Part shown: positions 33,150 through 43,150 of the stretch, piece after piece
Numbering within the stretch: position 1 is the stretch's first letter
Layout of the letters: every line of letters starts with the position of its first letter
Source: Pinus tabuliformis
Lineage: Eukaryota; Streptophyta; Pinopsida; Pinales; Pinaceae
Reading direction: 5' to 3'
Assembly (NCBI GenBank): GCA_031772625.1
Contig: CM062819.1
Coordinates: 820,733,503 to 820,797,502, forward strand
Length of the DNA stretch: 64,000 nt
Notes under the pieces: generated by a model
Seen by the model: the letters and a program-made list of their open reading frames with translations, nothing else
Database searches by the model: none
Told to the model about the DNA's origin: nothing
Program-made: the position numbers and the translations under genes

Positions 33150-35975
33150 CAGAAGCCCACCAACACCACCCCGTCCATCCGCGGAGTGGCGAGCGATTTC
33201 CTCACCCCCTACCCCCCACGCTCTCCTCTACCCCTCTTCCCCCCCAACCGACCCACGCCACACCACCCACCCCGCAATCGGACAACCATCCAACCCCATC
33301 CTTACTCCCCTTCCACCCCGCCCTGCTACCCCTCACCACCCCACCCCACAACCACTTCCCCCCCATTGCCCCCCTCTCCCTTTGCCCCCCTACTACCCGC
33401 CCCCTTACCCCCACACCACTCCACCCCCTTCCCCCCTGCTGCCTAACGCCCTACAGCCTACCCCCCCTTGCCCCCCAACCGCGCCACCCCACCCCGCAAT
33501 CAGACGGCCACTCCACCCCACCCTTAGCCCCCTTCCACCCATTCCCCCTACCCCCTCCCCAACCGACCCACCCCTCCCTGCAATCGGACAGCCACCTCAC
33601 TCCACCCTTACCCCCCTTCCACCCCTTCCCCCTACCCGCAACTCCTCCCCTTAGTCATCCCTCCTACCCGCCTCCAGCACCCTAGCCCACCTCTAACCCC
33701 CCAACTCACGACCCTACCCCGCTCACCCTCGTCCCTCCCTCCTATCCTCCCCCAACCCCTACCGCCGCCCCCCTTACCGCCCCCTCTCCCCCGACCCTCC
33801 CTCCTACCCCCCTAACGCACCCCTTACCCTACCCTCTCCCCCGGCAGTCCCCCCTACGCCCCTAACTCACCCCCCTCTCCCCCTCTCCCTCAGCCCTCCC
33901 TCCTACTCGCCTCCCTTATCCCCCACCACCCCCCATACCCCCTACCCCCTCACCTATCCCCTAACCCCTTACCCCCCACGCCTCCCCCCTTCGTCCCCCA
34001 CACCCTCCTCACCCCTACCCTGTCCTCCCCCCTCCCTTCCCCCTCAACCCCCTACCCCTTGGCATCCCTACCCTATGCCCCTGCCCCACGCCCCTACCCC
34101 CTACCCGGCGCCCCTGCCCCACCCCCCTATCCGCTACCCACACCCCCTCCCCACTCTCCGGCCCCCCCTACCCCCCTCGGCCCCCCCACCGCACCTCCCT
34201 ACCTGGGCCCCCCTTCCGACTCCCTTACCCCCTTCGGCCGACCCACCCTACCCCCCTACCCGGCCCATCCAACCTACCCCCATACCCCCCTACCCGGTGC
34301 CCCCTCCCATCCGCCAGCCGCCCCCATCCCACTCCACCCTCTGCCGCCCCTTCTCCTACCCCTTCGTCCCCCTCCCCACCACCGCACCTCACCACCCCCT
34401 TACCCGGGCTCGCCTCCTCACCCCCTTACCCCCCTACCTGGCCCCTCCTCCCATCCCCTAGCCCCCACGCCACTCCACCCTCCACCGCCCCTTCTCACAC
34501 CCCTCCCTCGCCGGCCCCACCACCCCACCTACTCCCCCCCCTCCCTTGGCCACCCCACCTCACCCCACCCTCCACTCATCCCCACCCCACCCTACCCTCG
34601 ACCCCCCCTTCCCCCACCTCCGCCCCCCTCCACCACTCCCCCACCTAGCCTTACCCCCGCCCTCCCCACCCTGCACCACCCCGACGGCTCGCCAGCCTGC
34701 CGGGGTGGTCGTCCGATTCCGGGAATCGAACGACCACCCTGGGCGGGCCGCCGGGGTGGCGGTGGAATCGAACAACCACCCCGGGTGAGCCGCCGGGGTG
34801 GCGCGCCGCTTGGTGGCCCGTGCCACCCCGGCGGCCCGCCGACCCGCTCAGAGTGGCCGAGCGGGCCAGCGGGCCGCCACCACCTGAATCGGACGGCCAC
34901 TTCGAGCGGGCCGGTGGGCCGCCGGGGTGGGTAGGGCATTATCGCCCACCCCGCGCCACCCCCGCAGCCTATTGGCCCACCCAGGGTGGGCGTCTGATTC
35001 CAGCACACCCCGCGCCACCCCGGAGGCCCGCTAGCCCGCCCGGGGTGGCCGTCCGATTCCCGGAATTGGATGGCCACCCCGGGCGGGCTACCGAGCCGTC
35101 GAGGTGGCGCGGGGTGGGGGGGCGGTGGCCCACCAGCTCACCTAGGGTGGCCATCTGAGGGGGCGGAGGGCGGGAGGCGGGGAGCGGAGGGCAGGTGGGG
35201 TGGGTGGAGGGGGGGGGGGGGGGGTAGGCGGTGCGGAGGGTGAAGGGAGAGGGTGCGAGTGGGGTCCAGGTAGGGGGTAGGGTGCAGACGGGGAAGGGAG
35301 AGGGTGCAGATGGGGGTCAGGTAGGTGGGCACGGTGGGGGGCCGGGTAGGTGGGTAGGTTGGGGGGCCGAGGTGAGTAGGGGGGCGGGTAGGGGGGTAGG
35401 GTAGGGTGAGGGGCTGAGGGGGTAGGGGGTAGGGTGCGGTGCCTGGTAGGGGGTGAAGTGGGGGTGCCGAGGGGGGTAGCATGGGGGTGCCGAGGGGGGT
35501 AAAGGGGGCCCGGTAGGGGAGTGGCGTGGTGGGGCGTAGGGGGGTGAGATGAGGGGGCCGTGAGGGCTAGGGGGAAAGGGTGGAGTGGCCAGGTAGGGGG
35601 TCGGGGGGTAGGGGGAGGGTGAGGGGCCCATGGGGGGTAGGGGGGATGGGTAGGGGGGTAGGGAGGTGGGGTGGAAAGGGGGTTGAGGGGCAAGAGGTGA
35701 GGGGGGGGAGGCTTGGGGGGTGGGCCATGGGGGGTAGGGGGGATAGGGATGTGGGGTGGGATGGGGGTTGAGGGGCAACAGGTGAGAGGGAAGGAGGGGG
35801 GGTAAAGGGGAAAGGAGTGGGGACGTGGCTGGTAGGGGGAAGGGGGAAGGGGTGGACGTGGCGTTGTTGAGGGGACAGGCTGGGTGAGTTTGGGGAAGAG
35901 GCTAATAGGGTGTGCAAAGGGGATGGGTGGCCGGCCGATTGTAGGATGGGGAGGCCCCGGGCCCACCATGCTCAC
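33150..35975. other. 2.8-kb GC-rich island between divergent genes
   Basis: Sharp switch from AT-rich to extremely GC-rich sequence. From 33150 to about 34690 the plus strand is C-rich (CCCCTACCC-type words). From about 35150 to 35975 it is G-rich (GGGGTAGGG-type words). The middle holds palindromes. The G-rich strand is thus the sense strand of each flanking gene in its own half. Long proline-rich ORFs on it are translations of low-complexity DNA, not convincing genes. A bidirectional promoter or origin-like role is inference. Confidence 0.8.
34690..35156. repeat. Palindrome cluster at the strand-bias switch
   Basis: Near-perfect inverted repeats with a 1-nt spacer lie at 34703-34739 (17 of 18 paired) and 35039-35083 (20 of 22 paired). 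Both are built on GGTGGCCGTCCGATTCC and its complement. Weaker copies occur at about 34751-34784, 34794-34834, 34885-34903 and 34982-35000. The same core also occurs outside the cluster, as AATCGGACNNCCA at 33274, 33496 and 33590 and as GGTGGCCGGCCGATT near 35926. Confidence 0.8.
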
Positions 35976-36655
35976 GACAGAAATATTGGTTAATTTGGCT
36001 GACAAAAAATATTACTTCGTTAAATTAATTTAATATGAGAATTTTCAAGAAAAAAAATTTAACTGACCTTTCAATTGCGAGAATTCTTCATTGAATATGT
36101 TGTTGATACCAATGTAGCTGCTCCACAAATTCGCTCCAAGTCTTTCAACGAACCTCAGAAAACCTTAATGTAATGTGAGTAATAGTGATAATGGAATTTA
36201 GTATATAGGTGAAATTACGGAGATGTTTTATCGTATGGTGAATGCGGGATTATTCAGTTTTAATAAATTTTAACATGTTAATTTTTTTATGGCGATGAAG
36301 GAAAATATGATAAAGTGAATATTATGGAAATGTTTTACAGCGGGGTGAATGTGGGATTAATTTGTTTCACAATGTATTATAAAAATTAAAAAAAACATTC
36401 AATTATTTAGTAAATATTATATACTTTGACTATTAAAATAACTTAGATAGAAGTTGTAGTTTACAATTTTAACTTTAATTATTTATTTCATAAAAAAATT
36501 TAGTTTACATTTTTCATTAAATTGTAAAATAAAATAATGAAGAGAAATAAATCTCACAAACTTTTAGGAGGGAAATATTTTCGTGAATTTTTTGGGAGGA
36601 AAATTTTTGGAGGGAAATATTTTTGCGAAATTTTTTTTTGGGGCGGGGGTAATTT
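35976..36655. other. AT-rich upstream region of the plus-strand gene
   Basis: No coding potential. Near 36565-36670 a short word TTTTTGGAGGGAAA(AT) recurs several times. It leads into the TATA-like box. Confidence 0.5.
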
Positions 36656-36683
36656 TTGGAGGGAAAAGTTCATTCTTTAAGCT

Positions 36684-36690
36684 ATATAAT
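36684..36690 (+). promoter_or_regulatory. Candidate TATA box of the DUF7869-like gene
   Basis: TATATAA about 55 bases upstream of the ATG at 36743. It argues for that ATG over a TTG-initiated reading frame starting at 36656, which would begin upstream of the box. Confidence 0.45.
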
Positions 36691-36742
36691 ATCTTTAGGA
36701 GACTTTCCATTTGTATCCTTCAACATCTTCTATTTGAAAGGG

Positions 36743-38101
36743 ATGGATTGTCCTGATAGTGAAGTTTCGATTTATACAGCATCAACATCTTCATCGCGTA
36801 ACAACTTTATTCATATGGATGAATATAGCGGGAATTCTTCCACTATGAATAGGAAGTCAATTCTTCCACTTAGTCTTGATCCTAAGGACTATGAGAGCAA
36901 CATTGATGAAAGAGGGGATGGAGAATTTCAAATAAATAAAGAGTCACAGATTCCACTTAGTCTGAATTCGAAGGAGTATGAAGCAGCAGTGATGATGAGC
37001 TTGATGACAAATTTCAAAAGAATGGAGTCTCACGATGTCCAATTAGTCCTAATTCTAAGGACTATGAAAGCAACAGTGATGAAGAGCATGATGGTGAAGT
37101 TCAAAAGAATGGAGTGTCACGGTGTCCACTTAGTCCTAATTCTAAGGACTATGAGAGCAACAATGTTGAAGAGCATGATGACGAATTTCAAAAGAATGGA
37201 TTGTCACGGTGTCCACTTAGTCCTAATTCTAATGACTATGAAAGCAGTAGTGATGAAGAGCGTGATAACGAATTTGAAAAGAATGGAGTGTCAAAGTGTC
37301 CACTTAGTCCTAATTCTAAGGACTATGACAGCAGCAGTGATGAAGTGCATGATGATGAATTTCAAAAGTATGGAGTGTCACGGTGTCCAGTTAGTCCTAA
37401 TTCTAAGGACTATGAGAGTAGCTTTGATGAAGAGTGGGATGATGAATTTCAAAAGTATGGAGTGCCACGGTGTCCAGTTAGTCCTAATTCTAAGGACTAT
37501 GACAGCAGCAGTGATGAAGAACAGGATGATGAATTTCAAAAGAATGGAGTGTCACGGTGTCCACTTAGTCCTAATTCTAAGGACTATGAGAGCAACAATG
37601 ATGAAGAGCGTGAAGATGAATTTCAAAAGAATGGAGTGTCACAATGTCCTCTTAGTCCTAATTCTAAGGACTATGAGAGCCGCAGTGATGAAGGACAGAA
37701 TGATGCACTTAGTCCTAATTCTAATGAGCATAAAGGTAGCAGTGATGAAGGACGGGATGATGCACTTAGTCCTAATTCTATGGACTATGAGAGCAGCGCT
37801 GAAATTGCACGAGGAAGAATGTCTAATAAACATAGAGTCAAATTTTCCATTGAGTCTGGATTATAAGGACTATCACAGTAGCACTAAAGAAGGGGAAGAT
37901 GAAGAATATCCTCCAAGTCAGTATTTGAAAAGCACAGTTGATCATAGTGTGGATAACATTCCTCTTAATGATGATGAAAATCCTTATACAAATGATGATC
38001 CAATGATGGAGATTTTGCCAAGAAATATTGTATCGAGGAGTAGGAGCAGACTTTTTCGTTTCAATGCAAGATGTTCTAGTTATACAAGGGGTAGAGCATA
38101 A
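36743..38101 (+). pseudogene. N-terminal acidic repeat region of the DUF7869-like gene
   Basis: Starts at ATG 36743 (MDCPDSEVSIYTASTSSS). It then runs into tandem 29-residue units of the type C-P-L-S-P-N-S-K-D-Y-E-S-S-S-D-E-E. The repeats are in this natural, acidic frame in the first copies and the tail, but in the central block the natural frame is shifted by a one-base deletion near 36982 and shifts back near 37805. Because the unit lacks stops in both frames, a 481-codon ORF crosses the whole region. The frame ends at a TAA (38099-38101) that is in phase with the following domain, so it is probably a nonsense mutation. Confidence 0.65.
36848..37717 (+). repeat. 87-bp tandem repeat, about ten units
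   Basis: Full units start at 36848, 36935 (86 bp, one base short), 37021, 37108, 37195, 37282, 37369, 37456, 37543 and 37630. Two shortened units follow to about 37800. The unit is 29 codons long. Confidence 0.92.
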
Positions 38102-39230
38102 TATCTAACGAGAAGAAGTTCTACTAGTGCACTCATTTCAAGTGAATGTTGCCAAAAATATTGCTTGAAACATATGGATTTCAAATTTGCATTAGAGAGC
38201 AAGAAGAGATATTTGTCAATGAATAAAAGCATGCAAAATTCATATTTAGTTGGGTGCATGAAATCTACATTTTCAGGTTATGATTATCATATTAGGACTT
38301 TATTTGTCTGTAGAAAAGCTTTCAAAATGTTTCATTCGATTGGAAATTTTCGTCTCTCGAGAATTCAAGAAAATTTGGAAAAGGATTCCACATTTTATTC
38401 TGAAGTACGTCATAAAAGACAGTTTGGGCCATTATCAAATACTGCAATGTCATGGATGAAAGATTTATTTTCAAAGCATGGAGAGTGTATGCCAAATAGA
38501 GAGAGAATACATATTCCAGATAACTTTTCAAGACAAGAAATCTACAACTTATACAAAAAATACGCAGAAGGTGCTGAGGGACATGGCTGGTTTATTACAT
38601 ATCAATATTTTGTGAAGGTATGGAAGAAAGAATTCAACAATGTCCATATTCCTAAGAAGACAAGGATGGGGATTTGCAGTACATGTGCTTCTCTTAAATA
38701 AAAAAGGGACAAATGTGAAGGGTCAGAAAGAGGTGGGCATTCATAACTTTAACTTTTAAAATTGTATATTCATCAAGTATGAAAACATATTTCTTAATGG
38801 CTTTCTTTTATGTTGTGTAGATTCAATTGTCAAATAACTTAAGAAGCATCGCGAACAACAAACAAATGAAAGGAAAAAGTTATACAAGCATCGAAAGAAG
38901 TTTTATGATAATCCGAATAAATATTTGGGTTTCATAATTGATGGTATGGACCAGAAGAAAATACTTTTACCACATTTAGTTCGCACACCCAAAAATTTAC
39001 AGGAGGAAAATTTTATTCAGTATCACTTGGTCGGTTGTATGGTCTTCAATGGGAAAATGTTGCCAAAGGTGTACTTCACAGCTCCAAATATTCATAATGA
39101 TGCAAATCTGACCACAACCATAATTCATGTTGTGCTTTCTCATTGGTCTAGTAATCTTCGTGAAGTTTTGTATCTACAATTGGACAACACTTGTCGTGAA
39201 AACAAAAATCAGGTTGTTTTGGATATCTAA
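38102..39230 (+). pseudogene. DUF7869-like core, first part, with an 88-bp intron
   Basis: In frame with the repeat region past the TAA: a Cys-rich start (SSECCQKYCLKHMDF), a helical region, then MGICSTCASLK. After an in-frame TAA (38699) and an intron at 38733-38820, the frame continues as DSIVK, a further TAA, then KKHREQQTNERKK. Next is the DUF7869-like block: YLGFIIDGMDQKK, YHLVGCMVFNGKMLPKVYF and LYLQLDNTCRENKNQVVLD. Conserved Asp residues in I-D-G-M-D-Q and L-D-N-T suggest an RNase H-like nuclease or transposase. That is inference from family resemblance. Confidence 0.7.
38733..38820 (+). other. Intron in the DUF7869-like gene
   Basis: Donor AGAG|GTGGGC and acceptor TTGTGTAG|ATTC. Splicing keeps the reading frame (SER-DSIVK). 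Length 88 bp. Confidence 0.6.
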
Positions 39231-39232
39231 AC

Positions 39233-40603
39233 ATGCTTGTTGAATTGAGAATTTTTCAGAAGGTAAAGGTTGGTTTTCTTCTTGTTGAGCACACTCATGA
39301 CCATTTTGATAAGATGTTCAATCATTTTTCAGTCACATTGAGAAGGAAGGAAGTTGGGAGCTTGCCATCATTAATTGAATGTATTAAGAAATCATACATG
39401 CCAGAGCCTACTTTTGATGTGTTGGAAGAAACTGTTGACATGCGAAGGTTTATTATGGGATCATATGGTGAGGGGAAATGCATTGAACAACTTAATGACA
39501 TTAGCTTCCAACATCAATTTCATATCAAAAAAATTGATGGGAAAACACTAATATGGGGCAAGAAGTATTCATCTACTGCAGAATGGGCACCGTCATCGGG
39601 TTTGCAATTTTTGAAGTTCATTCCAGGTCATCCAATATTTGCATCAAAAATATTGTTATTACAATCAGTTGGTGAAGTTCATAATACACGCAAACAAAAT
39701 AGAGATATAAATTATTCTGATTGCCTAGAAGAAATTAATAAATGTATTAGATATACATATGAGTATGTTGACATTGATGATTCAGTTTGGTGGGAGTCAT
39801 TTTTCAATAATCAAAGTGATATTATTTCAACAACAACAAATGAAGATATAACTTTGAAAAATCCATTTATTTGGCCACAAAATGTGTCGAATGCACATGA
39901 GGAAATAAACATTATTGAACAGCAACAATCTCAAGGTATTATTAATTCTTCACAGACAGAGGAAAGAGAGATGTATATTAGTTCCAAAAGATCTCATGCA
40001 CAACGTGAAGCCATGGAAGACCTTCACAGGGGTTCAGTACAAGATATTAAGGAGGGTTGCATGATCGCAATGCTAGCAGATGGAGATCCCAATGGCTATC
40101 CATTCTGGGTTGCTAAAGTTATAAAGGTCTTTACAGAAAATGAGGATGTTACAAGTGTTGAAGTACATTGGTATGCCACAAATACACACCCATTCAATGG
40201 TGTGTATAAGCCAGAGATGGTAGTTGACAAAAAAAATAGCGGAAAGAGAAAAAGAAAGGGTACGAATATAAATCGTCACCGCACAGACATATTGAAATTG
40301 GAGGATGTTGACATACTTGTTTATGACTTCAATTTAACAAAGAGAGGAACTCTTCGCTTCAAGACGATAGAGATTCTGAAAAGGTTGTTACCAGAAGGAA
40401 TAGTGTTGAGATGGGAGTCTGCTGAAACCAGTCGTAGATCTAGAAGAATTTTGAAACCTGAAATGATGGGCATGCATGTGGACTCAGATGGGGCACTAGT
40501 TGATGAAAGAGAAGAATATGGAACATCTTCGTCAGCATCTAGTCACTCATATGAAGATGTGAATTCTAATGGTGTGCAAAAAAATATGAGTGATTTTGAA
40601 TAA
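39233..40603 (+). pseudogene. DUF7869-like core, second part, with SH3/tudor-like tail
   Basis: Continues the preceding block after a one-base deletion near 39220 (L-D-Y-L-N-M-L-V expected). It reads MLVELRIFQKVKVGFLLVEHTHDHFDKMF; family members usually have G-H-T-H at that site, here E-H-T-H. Farther on, about residues 275-400 of this frame form a compact beta-rich segment with PFWVAKVIKVF and SVEVHWYAT. It resembles an SH3-like chromatin reader fold such as tudor or PWWP; this is a weak assignment. A basic KKNSGKRKRKGTNINR segment lies within that stretch. The frame itself is open for 456 codons. Confidence 0.65.
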
Positions 40604-40746
40604 TTGTTTAAGACAATTTATCTAACTGATGTATGCATCGTATCTTGAAATAAAATTTTTGATTTCCATATGGTGTTAAATGAGAATTTATGAGTCATTT
40701 ATATGTTGTTGGATCATTTTACTAGCATTTTTTTTAAATTTTGAAG
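40604..40746. other. 3' flank of the DUF7869-like gene
   Basis: AT-rich, no coding potential. It leads into the subterminal direct repeats. Confidence 0.4.
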
Positions 40747-40902
40747 ATTGACCCTAAAAAAAAATCATCATTCTAGTATAATCACTTTTTCATTTTCAAG
40801 CTGTATTTTGCACGAAAATTTTGTTTTCACTGCCATTTTTAAAACATGTTCAAAATTGTCCTTAAAGAAAAAAAACTATCGTTCCAGTATACACAGTTTT
40901 CG
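40747..40902. repeat. Subterminal direct repeats
   Basis: A word of roughly 45 bp at about 40747-40790 (ATTGACCCTAAA...TTCTAGTATA) recurs at about 40855-40902 (ATTGTCCTTAAA...TTCCAGTATA) with moderate divergence. Subterminal repeats inside a TIR are often transposase-binding sites; that role is inferred. Confidence 0.5.
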
Positions 40903-40966
40903 TTTTTAGCACTGTTTTTGATGTTTTTTTGGCGTTTTTTGGCCAAAGTTCACGTTTTGAGTTTAT

Positions 40967-40997
40967 AGTTCTCATTTCAAAGTTTACATTGTTTTAA
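40967..40997 (-). repeat. Right terminal inverted repeat
   Basis: Ends ...CATTGTTTTAA on the plus strand, the mirror of the left end. It is followed immediately by the 3' end of a LINE. Confidence 0.75.
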
Positions 40998-41002
40998 GAG
41001 TG

Positions 41003-43150
41003 AGATTGATCGAAATGAAATGATATTTTAAGGTCCACGAGACTAAAAATAGCCTATGAGACCATTAATTCTTTGTTTTTCGCCTTTTGTAATTCAATCA
41101 TTTTCTTATTCAAATTGATGATGAGCTAGCCCAACCTTCCAACAATCCCCTCACTGAAAAGACAATGCAAAGAAACCGATACTAACATATTCCCATAATT
41201 TTCTCTAATGTCTTTGAATGCATCACATTCCAAAATGAAATGTATTTTCGATTCCACTGCCCCAAACGTGAAAAATGTACACACTCGTTATTCCCAAGCT
41301 TCTTTAGGTATTTTCCACCATCCTATTTCACATCAAAGTTGATGCGAGTTGGTCGTTAATTGAGCAATAAAAACCTTTTCCCTCCAAGAAATGCTAGCTC
41401 CAATGAACTCTTTTTATTGTAGATCACACATAGGGTTGAATTCCTCAACGTAGTACTTCTTCTTTCTACTCAACTCTTTTCTCCATACCCTTTTACGAAA
41501 CTTCTCCATAACAAAATTCTTTAGCTCCTTGCTATTTGTGGGACAGGCATTGAGGTAGATATTCCATTTTTGCATCCATGTGTAGTTTTGTTTCATCCAT
41601 GTTTTCTTTCTTTCATTGATGCCTTCATTGAATATAACATTAGGCCATCTACCTACTCGCATTTGCTCAATTATTTTTAGATATCTTATGAGCCGCACCA
41701 TAGAAATTGCTTCGATGGGAGTTGCTCCTATTTCACTCAACATTATCTCATAACGTACCGAAATTTTTATTTTGAACTTGCTCATGATCAAGCATTTTTG
41801 TATTTTCTCAATTTGTTTCCATTTTGAGACGAGGGTGCTGCTAGCCCACAATTCACACCCATATAGTATCACTGGACAAACTAGGAGTCCAAAAACCACT
41901 TTAATCGTTTTCGAATCCCATAACTTTGCCTCTGTACATTTGTTTTGAAGAGCATATAATGCTTTCCACCCTCCTAAAATTCTCTTCTTTCCATTGTCCT
42001 CCGAATTAAGCTTTTTGTTGAAATCTATCCTGAGGTACTTGTACTCATTTACTTCTTCAAGAATGTTGCCTTCAAAGAAGAAAGTATGCTCACTTTGCTT
42101 CCTTTTATTAGAGAAAATCATTATTTTGGTCCTGCTAGTGTTGACTTGCATCCCCTCTACTCTACAAAAATGCTCAAGGGCATATAGATGCATTTGCAAT
42201 CCATGGGCCGATTTAGAAATCAACACAATATCATCAACATATAAAAGAAGCTTTATCACAAACTCCCCCCGAACACCATCTCCATCTTACATATTCAACC
42301 ACTCTTCTAGTTTCTCAATATATAAACCAAAAAGAGTAGGGGATAAAGGGAAACCTTTCTTGACTCCAATGTCACTTCTAAAGCATTCTAAAATACCTGC
42401 CGAGGTTCTAATTTTGACTTTCACCTCTTCATAAAGTCTATGGACAACGGCTCTATAATGCAAAGGAATTTCAAGTTCTTCCATTCTACGCCACAACTTA
42501 TCTCTAGGGACTGTGTCAGATGCCTTTTTTAAGTCAACAAAGCAGCAGAATACTTCTTTGTCCTCCCAAACTTTTTCAACAATGTGTCTCAATGTGATAC
42601 TATGATCCACTGTAGAATGTTTTAGCCTAAAACCCACTTGTCCTCTTGCCCTCTTTTCTTTTACTTCTTCCCACTTATTGTTTCTAGTTTCAACCATGCT
42701 GCCGAAAATCTTTGCAAACAAATGATTGATCATAATGGTTCTATATTTGGAAGGATTATTAATGTCTCCACTTTTAAAAAGGGGTATTGGTAGGCTAGTT
42801 GTCCAGTCCCTTAGGAATCCTTGTTGAATGATGTTGTTGAATATTTCCATGATGTGCGGTGCAAGAGCACTCATTCCCCATTTTAGATACTTTGCTTGAA
42901 GTTCAACCAAGTCCTTTGTCTTTCCTGTTTTCAGCTTCTTAATTCCCATCTCCACCTCTTGTAACGTGAAAAGATTTGAAGTTGTGTTGATCCTAGGGGG
43001 AAGCTTCGCCTTAGTTTCTTTCTCATAGAGTTGCCTTGCATATTCAATCCATTGATTGGCTGTAATATTATTTTCAATTTTCTTATTCCTTGGTTGAAGT
43101 TCCTGCCAGGAAAACTTTGGATTGTTCTTGCTTAGGTATATTATTATTTG
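41003..43150 (-). pseudogene. LINE (non-LTR retrotransposon) reverse transcriptase part, 5'-truncated
   Basis: Minus-strand coding holds the reverse-transcriptase fingers and palm (LPIPLFKSGDINNPSKYR, CCFVDLKKASDTVPRDKLW, GVKKGFPLSPTLFGLYI). The catalytic YVDD is at 42230-42241, followed by the thumb and C-terminal region shared with the LINE at 9195-10345. A single in-frame TAA or TAG near 42287 splits the two long ORFs, which are otherwise in one frame; more stops follow below 41414. The 3' end carries the same TATTTTTAG-CTCGTGGA untranslated words as the first copy and ends in TTTCATTTC-type repeats next to the transposon end. Confidence 0.85.

Larger units (their letters stand above)
28601..40997. 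mobile_element. 12.4-kb TIR transposon with ParB/DNA-methyltransferase and DUF7869-like genes
   Basis: The ends are inverted copies of one another. Reading inward from each end, 27 of the first 31 bases agree, including 15 identical outermost bases (TTAAAACAATGTAAA). Both ends begin with TTAA, which fits a TTAA target duplication, although a TA duplication cannot be excluded. Between them are two divergent genes separated by a GC-rich island. On the minus strand lies a ParB-like and beta-class DNA methyltransferase gene. On the plus strand lies a gene with a DUF7869-like core. The coherent two-gene content bounded by matched ends argues for one mobile unit. Both genes carry inactivating changes, so this copy is likely dead. 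Confidence 0.75.

Noticed and set aside
33100-34934. Long proline-rich plus-strand ORFs in the GC-rich island
   Set aside because: They are open because C-rich DNA lacks stop codons in several frames at once. Composition is almost only P, T, S, H and L, with no domain.
33150-35975. Bacterial contamination as the source of the GC-rich DNA
   Set aside because: The island is low-complexity, lies inside matched transposon ends and between two intron-bearing genes. An assembly error in the homopolymer-rich parts cannot be excluded from sequence alone.
35142-36005. Long proline-rich minus-strand ORF (287 codons)
   Set aside because: Same low-complexity effect on the G-rich half; overlapping ORFs in other frames are equally open.
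36848-37717. CRISPR-like array
   Set aside because: It is a direct 87-bp coding tandem repeat without distinct spacers, in a eukaryotic transposon.
36656-38101. 481-codon ORF starting at 36656 taken at face value
   Set aside because: It starts at TTG upstream of a TATA-like box, and its central part reads the repeats in the unnatural hydrophobic frame. The ATG at 36743 and the acidic frame fit better.
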